64,000 nt of DNA from CAVTJL01 sp963735065 (GTDB lineage: Bacteria > Pseudomonadota > Alphaproteobacteria > Geminicoccales > Geminicoccaceae), in NCBI GenBank assembly GCA_963735065.1, contig CAVTJL010000004.1, positions 1,736,001-1,800,000 of the forward strand. Reading direction: 5' to 3'. The notes under the pieces are model-generated. The model was not told where the DNA came from and did not search any database. It was given only the letters and a program-made list of their open reading frames with translations. The position numbers and the translations under genes are program-made. Each line of letters starts with the position of its first letter. The stretch's first letter is position 1. Shown piece after piece: positions 1 through 7,764 of the stretch.

Positions 1-1
1 C

Positions 2-685
2 GCGGTCACCGTGACGATCGAGGGCCAGCCGGAGCTGCGTCCAGCCTTCTTTCAGGTGCCCGGCGATCCCTCTTCGGCCGCCTTCCCGATGGCGGCGGCC
101 GCCGCCACGCCCGGATCGACGGTGGTTCTCGGCAATGTGTGCCTCAACCCGCTGCGCACGGGCTTGCTCGCCACTTTGCGCGAGATGGGTGCCACGATCG
201 AGGTTCGTGATGCCCGCACCGTCGCCGGCGAGGAGATCGGCGACCTCATCGTCCATGGCGGAGCCCTCCATGGCGTGGAGGTACCTGCGGACAGGGCCCC
301 AACCATGATTGACGAGTATCCCGTGCTGGCGGTCGCCGCCTCACGGGCGCATGGGCGGACAGCCATGCGGGGGCTGGGAGAGCTCCGCGTCAAGGAGAGC
401 GATCGCCTGGCGGTCATGGCGGCGGGTCTCGCCGCCTGCGGCGTCAACGTCTCGATCGAGGGCGACGACCTGATCGTCGAGGGCGGGGCCCGACCGCAGG
501 GCGGTGTCACCATCGACGCGAAGCTCGACCACAGGATCGCGATGAGCTTCCTGGTCCTCGGCGGCCTGGCAGAAGCTCCGATCGAGGTCCGCGGCGCCGA
601 GGCGATCGCCACGAGCTTTCCCGGCTTCGAGACATTGATGGGTGGCATCGGCGCACGCATCGAGCAGACGGATGCCGCAGCTTGA
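2..685 (+). CDS. aroA: EPSP synthase (3-phosphoshikimate 1-carboxyvinyltransferase), C-terminal part
   Basis: The enzyme joins shikimate-3-phosphate and phosphoenolpyruvate in the shikimate pathway (cytosol). Only the last ~228 residues are present; the 5' half lies outside the window. Visible family motifs are RVKESDR (the substrate-binding KE(S/T)DR segment), DHRIAMSF, and the C-terminal TSFPGFE segment. The reading frame is open from base 2. Its stop TGA overlaps the TTG start of cmk by three bases, so the two are translationally coupled. The aroA-cmk-rpsA order is a common alphaproteobacterial arrangement. Identity is secure; only the missing N-terminus limits description. Confidence 0.95.
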   Translation, partial: AVTVTIEGQPELRPAFFQVPGDPSSAAFPMAAAAATPGSTVVLGNVCLNPLRTGLLATLREMGATIEVRDARTVAGEEIGDLIVHGGALHGVEVPADRAPTMIDEYPVLAVAASRAHGRTAMRGLGELRVKESDRLAVMAAGLAACGVNVSIEGDDLIVEGGARPQGGVTIDAKLDHRIAMSFLVLGGLAEAPIEVRGAEAIATSFPGFETLMGGIGARIEQTDAAA

Positions 686-1365
686 GCGGCGTCCCGGTGA
701 TCGCCATCGACGGCCCGGCGGGCTCCGGCAAGAGCACGGTCGCACGCCGGCTGGCGCGCCGACTGGGCTTCCACTTCCTGGACACCGGCCTTCTTTATCG
801 CGCGGTCGGCAGGCGCGTGCTCGAGCGTGGGCTCGACCCGGCCGATCTCGAGACGGCGCGCCGCGAAGCCGAGACGCTCGAGCCTGCGGACGTGGATGAG
901 ACGAGGTTGCGCGGCGAGCGGATCGGTCAGGCGGCCTCGAAGGTGGCGGCCCATGCAGCCGTGCGGGAAGCGCTGCTGCCCTTCCAGCGCCGGCTCGCGT
1001 CGCAGCACCCTGGCGCGGTCCTCGCCGGCAGGGACATCGGCACGGTCGTTTGCCCGGACGCCCGGATCAAGATCTTCATCACGGCGAGCCTGGACGAGCG
1101 GGCGCGACGCCGGTTCGAGGAGTTGCGGCTCCGAGGCGACCGGCCTATATACGCGCGCGTCTTGGCCGAGGTCGTCGAGCGTGACCGCCGCGATGAGGAT
1201 CGCGCGGTCGCGCCGTTGCGCGTCGCGGATGGCGCTTGGGTGCTGGACACCACCGATCTGGACGCTGACGCCGCCTTCAAGGCTGCGTTCGCAAGGATCG
1301 AGGAGGTCCTGGGCACCGGGGGCGTCCGCAACGACAGCCACGAGCCCCGAGGGGCATTGAGTTGA
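682..1365 (+). CDS. cmk: Cytidylate kinase
   Basis: Phosphorylates CMP/dCMP with ATP to supply CDP pools. The 227-residue length is normal for the family. The P-loop GPAGSGKST lies at residues ~10-18, followed by the FLDTGLLYRAV segment that lines the CMP site, and the central AGRDIGTVVCPDA motif typical of Cmk. The chosen start is TTG at 682, overlapping the aroA stop (TTGA). No ATG lies close by in this frame, and the next codons give the usual N-terminus (V-I-A-I-D-G). It is followed after ~48 bases by rpsA, the usual cmk-rpsA pair. Confidence 0.95.
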   Translation: MSGVPVIAIDGPAGSGKSTVARRLARRLGFHFLDTGLLYRAVGRRVLERGLDPADLETARREAETLEPADVDETRLRGERIGQAASKVAAHAAVREALLPFQRRLASQHPGAVLAGRDIGTVVCPDARIKIFITASLDERARRRFEELRLRGDRPIYARVLAEVVERDRRDEDRAVAPLRVADGAWVLDTTDLDADAAFKAAFARIEEVLGTGGVRNDSHEPRGALS

Positions 1366-1413
1366 TCAACCCTAACCCCGCCCGGCCGTCGGAGCGGGCA
1401 TTCTGGAGTAGGA

Positions 1414-3141
1414 ATGACGGAGAGTAGCGCCACAGTCGAGCCTAGCATCGCGCGTGACGAGTTCGCGGCCATGCTCGACGAGACACTGGGATCGTCGGGC
1501 CGCCTCGAAGGCGGTGTGGTCAAGGGCACGGTCGTCGACATCGACAATGACGAGGTGGTCGTCGATGTGGGCCTCAAGTCCGAGGGACGCGTACCGCTCA
1601 AGGAGTTCAGCAGCCACGGGCAGCCGCCCGAGGTTCGCATCGGCGACACCGTCGAGGTCTATGTCGAGCGGTTCGAGAACAAGAGCGGCGAGGCCGTCCT
1701 CTCACGCGACAAGGCGCGACGTGAGGAGAGCTGGAACCGGCTGGAGCGCGCGTTCAACGAGGTGGGCAAGGTCGAGGGCCACATTTTCGGCCGCGTGAAG
1801 GGCGGGTTCGCCGTCGATCTCGGCGGTGCCGTGGCCTTCCTGCCGGGCAGCCAGGTCGACATCCGGCCGGTGCGCGACGTGACGCCCCTCCTCAACAAGA
1901 CCGAGCCCTTCCAGATCCTCAAGATGGACCGGCGCCGCGGCAACATCGTCGTCTCGCGTCGCGCCGTCCTCGAGGAGAGCCGCAAGGAGCAGCGCGAGGA
2001 GCTGCTCGCCAGCCTCCAGGAAGGCCAGATCCTGGACGGCGTGGTGAAGAACATCACCGACTATGGCGCCTTCGTCGATCTGGGCGGCCTCGACGGCCTC
2101 CTCCACGTGACCGACATCTCATGGCGGCGGGTCAATCACCCCTCCGACGTGCTGCAGGTCGGCCAGAACGTGAAGGTCCAGGTGATCCGCTTCAACCGCG
2201 AGACGCAGCGCATCTCGCTCGGCATGAAGCAGCTCGAGGCCGATCCCTGGGAGGGCGTCGAGCTCAAGTACCCGGTGGGCACGAAGTTCAAGGGCCGTGT
2301 CACCAACATCACCGACTACGGCGCCTTCGTCGAGCTCGAGCCGGGCGTCGAGGGTCTGGTCCACGTCTCCGAGATGAGCTGGACCAAGAAGAACGTTCAT
2401 CCTGGCAAGATCGTCTCGACGAGCCAGGAGGTCGAGGTGATGGTGCTGGAGGTCGATCCGGAGAAGCGACGGATCAGCCTTGGCCTCAAGCAGTGCCTCC
2501 GCAACCCCTGGGAGACCTTCGTCGAGGGCCATCCGCTGGGCTCGACGATCGAGGGCGAGATCAAGAACATCACGGAGTTCGGTCTCTTCGTCGGTCTGGA
2601 CAGCGACATCGACGGCATGGTCCACCTCTCCGACCTCGACTGGGCGGAGCCCGGAGAGGAGGCGGTCAAGCGCTTCAGCAAGGGCGATGTCGTCAAGGCG
2701 CAGGTGCTGGACGTCGATATCGACAAGGAGCGGATCTCGCTCGGCATCAAGCAGCTCGGCGAGGATCCCTTCAAGGAGGCGATCGCCGGCATCAGGAAGG
2801 GCGAGCGCATCACCTGCACCGTGACGGAGGTGACGCCCTCCGGCGTCGAGGTGTCGACCCATTCGGGCGCCACGGGCTTCATCCGCAAGGCCGAGCTGTC
2901 GCGCGACCGTGACGCGCAGCGGCCCGACCGGTTTGCCGTGGGCGAGAAGCTCGATGCCAAGGTCGTCAACATCGACGCGCTCAATCGTCGATTGACGCTG
3001 TCGGTGAAGGCGCTCGAGATCGAGGACGAGAAGCAGGCGATGGCCGAGTACGGCTCCTCGGACAGCGGCGCGTCGCTGGGCGACATTCTCGGTGCCGCCC
3101 TGCGCCAGAAGCAGGAAGAGCAGAAGCCGGACGAGGACTGA
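1414..3141 (+). CDS. rpsA: 30S ribosomal protein S1
   Basis: The 575-residue S1 protein binds mRNA on the small ribosomal subunit and helps initiation. Six S1/OB-fold repeats can be followed at about residues 34-100, 119-183, 204-272, 289-359, 376-446 and 463-532. The repeated signature ITDYGAFV occurs in repeats 3 and 4 (residues ~214-221 and ~299-306), and repeat 5 has ITEFGLFV. The length matches proteobacterial S1. The ATG at 1414 follows a GGAGTAGGA-type ribosome site. A perfect hairpin downstream (3172-3198) probably ends this transcript. Confidence 0.97.
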   Translation: MTESSATVEPSIARDEFAAMLDETLGSSGRLEGGVVKGTVVDIDNDEVVVDVGLKSEGRVPLKEFSSHGQPPEVRIGDTVEVYVERFENKSGEAVLSRDKARREESWNRLERAFNEVGKVEGHIFGRVKGGFAVDLGGAVAFLPGSQVDIRPVRDVTPLLNKTEPFQILKMDRRRGNIVVSRRAVLEESRKEQREELLASLQEGQILDGVVKNITDYGAFVDLGGLDGLLHVTDISWRRVNHPSDVLQVGQNVKVQVIRFNRETQRISLGMKQLEADPWEGVELKYPVGTKFKGRVTNITDYGAFVELEPGVEGLVHVSEMSWTKKNVHPGKIVSTSQEVEVMVLEVDPEKRRISLGLKQCLRNPWETFVEGHPLGSTIEGEIKNITEFGLFVGLDSDIDGMVHLSDLDWAEPGEEAVKRFSKGDVVKAQVLDVDIDKERISLGIKQLGEDPFKEAIAGIRKGERITCTVTEVTPSGVEVSTHSGATGFIRKAELSRDRDAQRPDRFAVGEKLDAKVVNIDALNRRLTLSVKALEIEDEKQAMAEYGSSDSGASLGDILGAALRQKQEEQKPDED

Positions 3142-3171
3142 GCGCGCTTCAGCTCTCGGCTGATCGGGTGA

Positions 3172-3198
3172 AACGGCCGGGCTCCTCGCCCGGCCGTT
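3172..3198 (+). terminator. Hairpin after rpsA, probable intrinsic terminator
   Basis: A perfect 11-bp GC-rich stem (AACGGCCGGGC / GCCCGGCCGTT) with a 5-base loop lies 30 bases after the rpsA stop. There is no long T-run after it, only TTCGCGTCT, which is common in high-GC genomes. It would separate the aroA-cmk-rpsA unit from ihfB. Confidence 0.65.
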
Positions 3199-3322
3199 CG
3201 CGTCTGGGTGGCTGCCCGGGCTTGCTTGACCCTCGGTGACCCGTCTGGCAGGGTCGATCGGAGCTGAGCGCCGAGACGCGCCGCGGGGAAATATTGGCGA
3301 CGGCCGAGGTCCAAACTCGAAG

Positions 3323-3604
3323 ATGACCAAATCGGATCTCATCAAGCGTCTCGCCGCGGCCAACCCGCACCTGTATCTTCGTGATGTGGAGCGGATCGTG
3401 GCGACGGTGTTCGAGGAGATCGGAGCGGCCCTGGCGCGCGGCGACCGGGTCGAGCTTCGTGGCTTCGGCGCCTTCTCGATACGCGCCCGCAACGCTCGCG
3501 TCGGTCGGAATCCGCGAACCGGGAACGAGGTTCAGGTTCCGGACAAGGCCGTGCCTTACTTCAAGACAGGCAAGGAGCTGCGCGAGCGGCTCAATGCCGA
3601 GTGA
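3323..3604 (+). CDS. ihfB: Integration host factor beta subunit
   Basis: A 93-residue HU/IHF-family DNA-bending protein that pairs with IHF-alpha. It shows the family core GFGAFSIRARNARVGRNPRTG, whose proline-tipped beta-arm (residues ~60-72) inserts into the minor groove, and the C-terminal PYFKTGKELRERL. The ATG at 3323 is chosen because it gives the standard N-terminus MTKSDLI; the open frame continues upstream but without family resemblance. The rpsA-ihfB neighbourhood is conserved in Proteobacteria, which favours ihfB over hupB. Confidence 0.93.
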   Translation: MTKSDLIKRLAAANPHLYLRDVERIVATVFEEIGAALARGDRVELRGFGAFSIRARNARVGRNPRTGNEVQVPDKAVPYFKTGKELRERLNAE

Positions 3605-3635
3605 GCAGCCGCAGCCCGGAGGGTCCCCTGGCTCC

Positions 3636-3986
3636 ATGGTAAAGCTAGTTCGTCTGATCCTCGCCCTCGTCGGCATCGTCGTCGTGGTCGCCTTCGCGAT
3701 CGCCAATCGAGCGCCCGTGACGGTCAGCTTCTATCCGGTGCCGTTCGCCTTCACCTTGCCCGTCTTCGGGCTGGTCCTGATCAGTCTCGTGGTCGGCGTC
3801 ATTCTGGGTGGGCTCGCGACTTGGTTCGGCGCGTCGCGTTTCCGCCGCAATGCCCGGCGCAATCGCCGGGAGGTGAGAGCCTATCAGGCGGAGGCCGAGC
3901 AGCGGCGGGCGCAGGACGAGCGCGCCGAGGCGGAGCGCCAGAGGGAGCGCCGCGAGAGCCTGGCCCTGGCAGCTCCGGCTCGCTGA
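3636..3986 (+). CDS. lapA: LapA-domain (DUF1049) inner-membrane protein
   Basis: A 116-residue protein with two membrane segments (about residues 4-23 and 40-65) joined by the typical LapA loop IANRAPVTVSFYP. A charged, Arg/Glu/Gln-rich helix follows (residues 70-110) that probably forms a cytoplasmic coiled coil. In Escherichia coli, LapA works with LapB at the membrane in lipopolysaccharide assembly control; here that role is inferred. The ATG at 3636 follows GGAGGGTCCCC. The placement after ihfB is the usual one for this family. The gene symbol rests on domain and synteny. Confidence 0.8.
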   Translation: MVKLVRLILALVGIVVVVAFAIANRAPVTVSFYPVPFAFTLPVFGLVLISLVVGVILGGLATWFGASRFRRNARRNRREVRAYQAEAEQRRAQDERAEAERQRERRESLALAAPAR

Positions 3987-3997
3987 GGGAAGGCTCG

Positions 3998-4945
3998 TTG
4001 CGAGTCGTCGACGCGGCCGGCGTCGAGGCTGCGCTGCCGTTCGCCGAGCTGATAGCAGGCCTCCGCCAGGGCTTTCGCGAGGGCGCCTCGACCCCCGTTC
4101 GACATCATCACGAGATCGAGCGGCCCGGCGCCGATCCCGCCGTTCTCCTGCTCATGCCGGCCTGGCGCCCGGGCGACGTCACCGGCGTGAAGCTCGTCCA
4201 TGTCTGCGCCGGCAACGAGGCGCACAACCTGCCGGCGGTCCAGGGCCTCTATGTGCTGTTCGACGGACCGACCGGAACGCCGGTGGCCGTCATGGATGGC
4301 ACGCCCCTCACCCTCCGCCGGACGGCGGCGGCCTCGGCCCTGGCCGCGAGCTATCTCGCGCGGAGCGACGCCGGCCGCATGGTCATGGTCGGAGCGGGCG
4401 CGCTCGCTTCCGGCCTCGTGCACGCGCATGCCACCGTCCGTCCGATACGCCGCGTGGAGGTGTGGAACCGCACCCCGGCGCGGGCCGTGGCGCTGGCCGC
4501 CGACCTGCGCCGCGACGGCTTCGACGCGGTGGCCGTCACCGACCTCGAGGCGGCGGTGCGCGAGGCGGACATCGTCTCCGCCGCCACCATGAGCACAACG
4601 CCTCTGATAAGAGGCGCGTGGCTGAGGCCGGGCTGCCACGTGGACCTCGTGGGTGCCTTCAAGCCTGCCATGCGTGAGAGCGATGACGACGTGATGCGCC
4701 GGTCGACCGTGGTGGTCGACACGATCGAGGGCGCCCTTGCCGAGGCCGGCGACATCATCCAGGCCATCGCCTCGGGCGCACTGTCGCGAGAGCGCATCGC
4801 GAGCGATCTGGCCGGTCTCTGCAAGGGCGATCACGGCGGGCGGCGGAAGCCGGACGAGATCACCGTCTTCAAGTCCTGCGGAACCGCGCTCGAGGATCTC
4901 GTGGCAGCACGTCTCGTCGCCACCAAGCTGGGCATCGGACCATGA
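3998..4945 (+). CDS. Ornithine cyclodeaminase / mu-crystallin family protein
   Basis: An NAD(P)-dependent enzyme of the OCD/mu-crystallin family (315 residues); members deaminate amino acids or reduce cyclic imines. A Rossmann segment VMVGAGALASGLVHAH lies near residues 128-143, and the family phrase TLRRTAAASALAA precedes it. The chosen start is TTG at 3998 with GAGGGAAGG five bases upstream; the frame is open further upstream but overlaps lapA and reads as noise. Its stop overlaps the start of the following flavin amine oxidase (ATGA), so the two form a pair for amino-acid or imine metabolism. Its exact substrate cannot be told. Confidence 0.85.
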   Translation: MRVVDAAGVEAALPFAELIAGLRQGFREGASTPVRHHHEIERPGADPAVLLLMPAWRPGDVTGVKLVHVCAGNEAHNLPAVQGLYVLFDGPTGTPVAVMDGTPLTLRRTAAASALAASYLARSDAGRMVMVGAGALASGLVHAHATVRPIRRVEVWNRTPARAVALAADLRRDGFDAVAVTDLEAAVREADIVSAATMSTTPLIRGAWLRPGCHVDLVGAFKPAMRESDDDVMRRSTVVVDTIEGALAEAGDIIQAIASGALSRERIASDLAGLCKGDHGGRRKPDEITVFKSCGTALEDLVAARLVATKLGIGP

Positions 4946-6054
4946 GGGTGATCATCGTCGGCGCCGGGATCATGGGGCTCGCCACGGCCTGGGCCCTCGC
5001 GCGGGCAGGACATGAGCCGGTGGTCTACGAGCAGGGCAGCCTGCCGAACCCGCGCGCCGCCTCGGTCGACCGCCACCGGGTCATCCGCTACGCCTACGGC
5101 GCCGATCACGGCTATGCCTGCATGATCGCCGAGGCGTTCCAGGCCTGGGAGCGCCTCTGGACCGATCTCGGCACCCGGCACTATGTCGAGACCGGTCACC
5201 TGACCATCGCCGAGCCCGACGATGCCTGGCTCGCCGCATCGCGCCGCTCTCTGGACCTTCTCGGCGTCACCTACGAGACCCTCGACGGCATCGCGGTCGA
5301 GCGGCGCTTTCCGATGTACGACGCACGTCGGGTGCCCTTTGCGCTGCTCACGCCATCGGGCGGCGCCCTTCTCGCTGATCGTATCGTGGAGGGTCTGATC
5401 GGTCTCTTGAGGGCAAAGGGCCACACGCTGCATGACAACACTCGGATCACCGAGATCGATCCGGGCCGGCCGATGGTGCGGCTGGAGGGTGGCAGCGCTG
5501 ATGCCGCCGACGCGCTGCTGGTGACGGCGGGCGCCTGGACCAGCCGACTCGTGCCGGCGGTAGCGGCGCGGGCCGTGCCCTCGCGCCAGGTCGTCGTCTA
5601 CATGCGCCCGCCGGACGATCTCCGCGATGCCTGGCGCCAAGCACCGGTCCTGAGCGACGTCGTCTCGAGCGAGTCGAGCATCTTCTATCTGATCCCGCCG
5701 GTCGCCGGCACCGATCTCAAGTTCGGCGACCATCGCTTCACGCTGGGTGGTGACCCGCAGGGTGACCGCGTGGCGGCCGAGGCGGAGATCGACGACGTGC
5801 TGCGGCTCGCCGGCCGCCGGCTCCGGGACGCCGATCGCTATCGGCGCGTCGAGCCTCGGGTCTGCTTTTATACCTGCTCGCCGGACGAACGCTTCACGGC
5901 CCATACGGAAGGCCGCGCGCTCGTCCTCACGGGCTTCTCGGGCCATGGCTTCAAGTTCGGCGCCCTCGTCGGCGAGCGCGCGGCCGATCGGCTGACCGGC
6001 GCGCTGGACGAGATGCCATTCGCCCGCTGGCTTGCGGGCGAGGCGGAAGCCTAG
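4942..6054 (+). CDS. Sarcosine/N-methyl-amino-acid oxidase-like FAD enzyme
   Basis: A 370-residue flavin amine oxidase related to monomeric sarcosine oxidase and N-methyltryptophan oxidase (SolA). The N-terminal dinucleotide fold is VIIVGAGIMGLATAWALARAG (glycines at 8, 10 and 13). The segment VCFYTCSPDERF places Cys308 where SolA and MSOX bind FAD covalently, and LKFGDH contains the lysine of the family's oxygen-activation motif. It overlaps the preceding OCD-like gene by four bases. The pair could oxidise an N-methylated or cyclic amine and then reduce or deaminate the product (inference). Its substrate is not predictable from sequence alone. Confidence 0.85.
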   Translation: MRVIIVGAGIMGLATAWALARAGHEPVVYEQGSLPNPRAASVDRHRVIRYAYGADHGYACMIAEAFQAWERLWTDLGTRHYVETGHLTIAEPDDAWLAASRRSLDLLGVTYETLDGIAVERRFPMYDARRVPFALLTPSGGALLADRIVEGLIGLLRAKGHTLHDNTRITEIDPGRPMVRLEGGSADAADALLVTAGAWTSRLVPAVAARAVPSRQVVVYMRPPDDLRDAWRQAPVLSDVVSSESSIFYLIPPVAGTDLKFGDHRFTLGGDPQGDRVAAEAEIDDVLRLAGRRLRDADRYRRVEPRVCFYTCSPDERFTAHTEGRALVLTGFSGHGFKFGALVGERAADRLTGALDEMPFARWLAGEAEA

Positions 6055-6078
6055 ACGGACGACGCAAAGGGACAGAGC

Positions 6079-6252
6079 TCAGGAATCGCGCAATCTGCCG
6101 AACAGCCTCAGCACGAAGAGAGCGATCCCTCCCCCGCCGAAGAAGCCCACCCCCATACCCCACATGGCGCCCACCGCGCCCGACATGAGGTGGCCGACCA
6201 GCGCCCCGGCTAACGCCAGGACAATCGGCATGAGGCAACCGACGGCAACCAT
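6079..6252 (-). CDS. Small two-helix membrane protein (57 aa), unknown function
   Basis: A short minus-strand gene in the gap between the amine oxidase and pyrF. Reading from the ATG at 6252 gives a 57-residue protein starting MVAVGCLMPIVLALAG. It has two glycine-rich hydrophobic stretches (residues ~3-20 and ~26-50), the second containing WGMGVGFFGGGG, and ends in a basic tail, RLFGRLRDS. GAGG lies 11-14 bases before the start. The composition is strongly membrane-like and differs from the surrounding frames, which read as noise. It is convergent with the oxidase and divergent from pyrF. I do not recognise a named family. Confidence 0.6.
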   Translation of the reverse strand: MVAVGCLMPIVLALAGALVGHLMSGAVGAMWGMGVGFFGGGGIALFVLRLFGRLRDS

Positions 6253-6376
6253 GCTTACGAGACCTCGTCATCTGGGCGATCAACGCCGACCGAGCCGCCG
6301 GCTTTGGCAAGGCGTCCGGCAGCTGCTATAAGCCGCCTCCGCCGCCGCGCCCTTGTCAACCCATGCCTGTGCCCAC

Positions 6377-7090
6377 ATGTCCAGCCCGATGTTCGCGAAC
6401 CCTGTCGTCTGCGCTCTCGACCGCCCGGATCTCGACGGGGCGTTGGCGCTTGCCCGCGACCTTCGCGGCATCGTCGGCGGCCTGAAGCTCGGCCTCGAGT
6501 TCGTGATGGCCCAGGGGCCGGACGGCGTGCGGGCCGTCGCCGACGTCGGCCTGCCGATCTTCCTCGACGTCAAGCTGCACGACATTCCGAACACGGTGGC
6601 CGGGGCGATGCGGGCGCTCGCAGGCCTCGGCGTTGCGATCATCAACGTCCATGCGGCTGGTGGTCCGGCCATGATGCAGGCCGCGCGCGATGCGGCGGGG
6701 TCCGGCCCCGGTCGGCCTTTGGTCATCGCGGTGACCGTGCTGACGAGCCTCGACGCCGCCGATCTCGAGGCCACGGGCGTCCCTGCAACGCCGGTCAATC
6801 AGGCGGTCCGGCTGGCCCAGCTGACCAAGGAATGCGGGCTCGACGGCGTTGTCTGCTCGCCGCTCGAGATCAAGGCCATTCGCGAGGCCTGCGGTAGCGA
6901 CTTCCGGCTGGTCGTGCCGGGCATCCGGCCTCGATCTGCAGGAGACGACCAGAAGCGCACGACGACGCCGGCCGACGCGCTCACGCTGGGCGCCGATCTT
7001 CTCGTCATCGGACGGCCGATCACCGCGGCCGCCTCCCCGCGCGACGCCGCGACCGAGATCGTCGCGAGCCTGCATGAGGCGCGCTCATGA
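6377..7090 (+). CDS. pyrF: Orotidine 5'-phosphate decarboxylase
   Basis: Decarboxylates OMP to UMP, the last step of pyrimidine synthesis. The catalytic motif is seen as FLDVKLHDIPNTV (the DxKxxD tetrad lies near residues 64-69 from this start), the phosphate site as VPGIRP near residue 181, and IGRPIT near the C-terminus. The ATG at 6377 gives 237 residues; an in-frame TTG at 6353 and an ATG at 6389 are alternatives, and none has a strong ribosome site. Its stop overlaps trpF by four bases, linking pyrimidine and tryptophan genes in one unit. Confidence 0.95.
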   Translation: MSSPMFANPVVCALDRPDLDGALALARDLRGIVGGLKLGLEFVMAQGPDGVRAVADVGLPIFLDVKLHDIPNTVAGAMRALAGLGVAIINVHAAGGPAMMQAARDAAGSGPGRPLVIAVTVLTSLDAADLEATGVPATPVNQAVRLAQLTKECGLDGVVCSPLEIKAIREACGSDFRLVVPGIRPRSAGDDQKRTTTPADALTLGADLLVIGRPITAAASPRDAATEIVASLHEARS

Positions 7091-7764
7091 CGCTGCGCGT
7101 GAAGGTCTGCGGGCTCCGCGAGCCTGAGCGGGTCGAGCAGGCCTGTGCCCTCGGGGCCGCTTTCACCGGCTTCATCTTCTATCCCCCCTCGCCCCGATCG
7201 CTGGAGCCGGCTGCGGCGGCGGACCTGATCGACCATGTGGCCGAAGGCGTCGCGACGGTGGGCGTGTTCGTCGATCCGACCGACGCGTGGCTCGATGCCG
7301 TTCTGTCGGCGGTGCCGCTCGACATCCTGCAGCTTCACGGTGACGAGCCGGCCGAGCGCGTCAGGGGCCTTGCGCTCCGTACCGGCTGCCGCGTGATGAA
7401 GGCCATCCGCGTCCAGGAGGCGGGTGATCTGGACTGCGTGCCGGCCTACGCGGCTGTGGCCGACATGCTCCTTTTCGACGCCAAGCCGCCACGCGAAGCG
7501 GCCTGGCCCGGCGGGCACGGCCTTCCCTTCGACTGGCGGCTCCTGCAGAACATCGACCCCGGTCGACCCTGGGCGCTTGCAGGGGGTCTCACCGCCACCA
7601 ATCTCGAGGCAGCAGTGGACTTGGTCCACCCGCCGATCGTCGATGTGTCGACGGGCGTCGAGGAACGGCCGGGGGTCAAGGACCCGGCCAAGCTGCGGGC
7701 CTTTCTCGTGGAGGCGGCGCGGCTCGGGGCCTGCGCGGCGTCGCCCGCCGATGGAGCTGCCTGA
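7087..7764 (+). CDS. trpF: Phosphoribosylanthranilate isomerase
   Basis: Isomerises N-(5-phosphoribosyl)anthranilate in tryptophan synthesis. The TIM-barrel family motifs are present: VKVCGLREPE at residues ~4-13 (catalytic Cys), DILQLHGDE near 79-87, LLFDAKP near 130, and the phosphate-binding GGLTATN near 165. Its 225 residues are a normal length. It overlaps pyrF by four bases and shares one base with the trpB start (TGATG), so it is translated as part of the trpF-trpB-trpA series. Confidence 0.95.
   Translation: MTLRVKVCGLREPERVEQACALGAAFTGFIFYPPSPRSLEPAAAADLIDHVAEGVATVGVFVDPTDAWLDAVLSAVPLDILQLHGDEPAERVRGLALRTGCRVMKAIRVQEAGDLDCVPAYAAVADMLLFDAKPPREAAWPGGHGLPFDWRLLQNIDPGRPWALAGGLTATNLEAAVDLVHPPIVDVSTGVEERPGVKDPAKLRAFLVEAARLGACAASPADGAA

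Noticed and set aside
52..1341. 429-codon minus-strand frame across aroA and cmk
   Set aside because: It is antisense to two certain genes, with no family motif.
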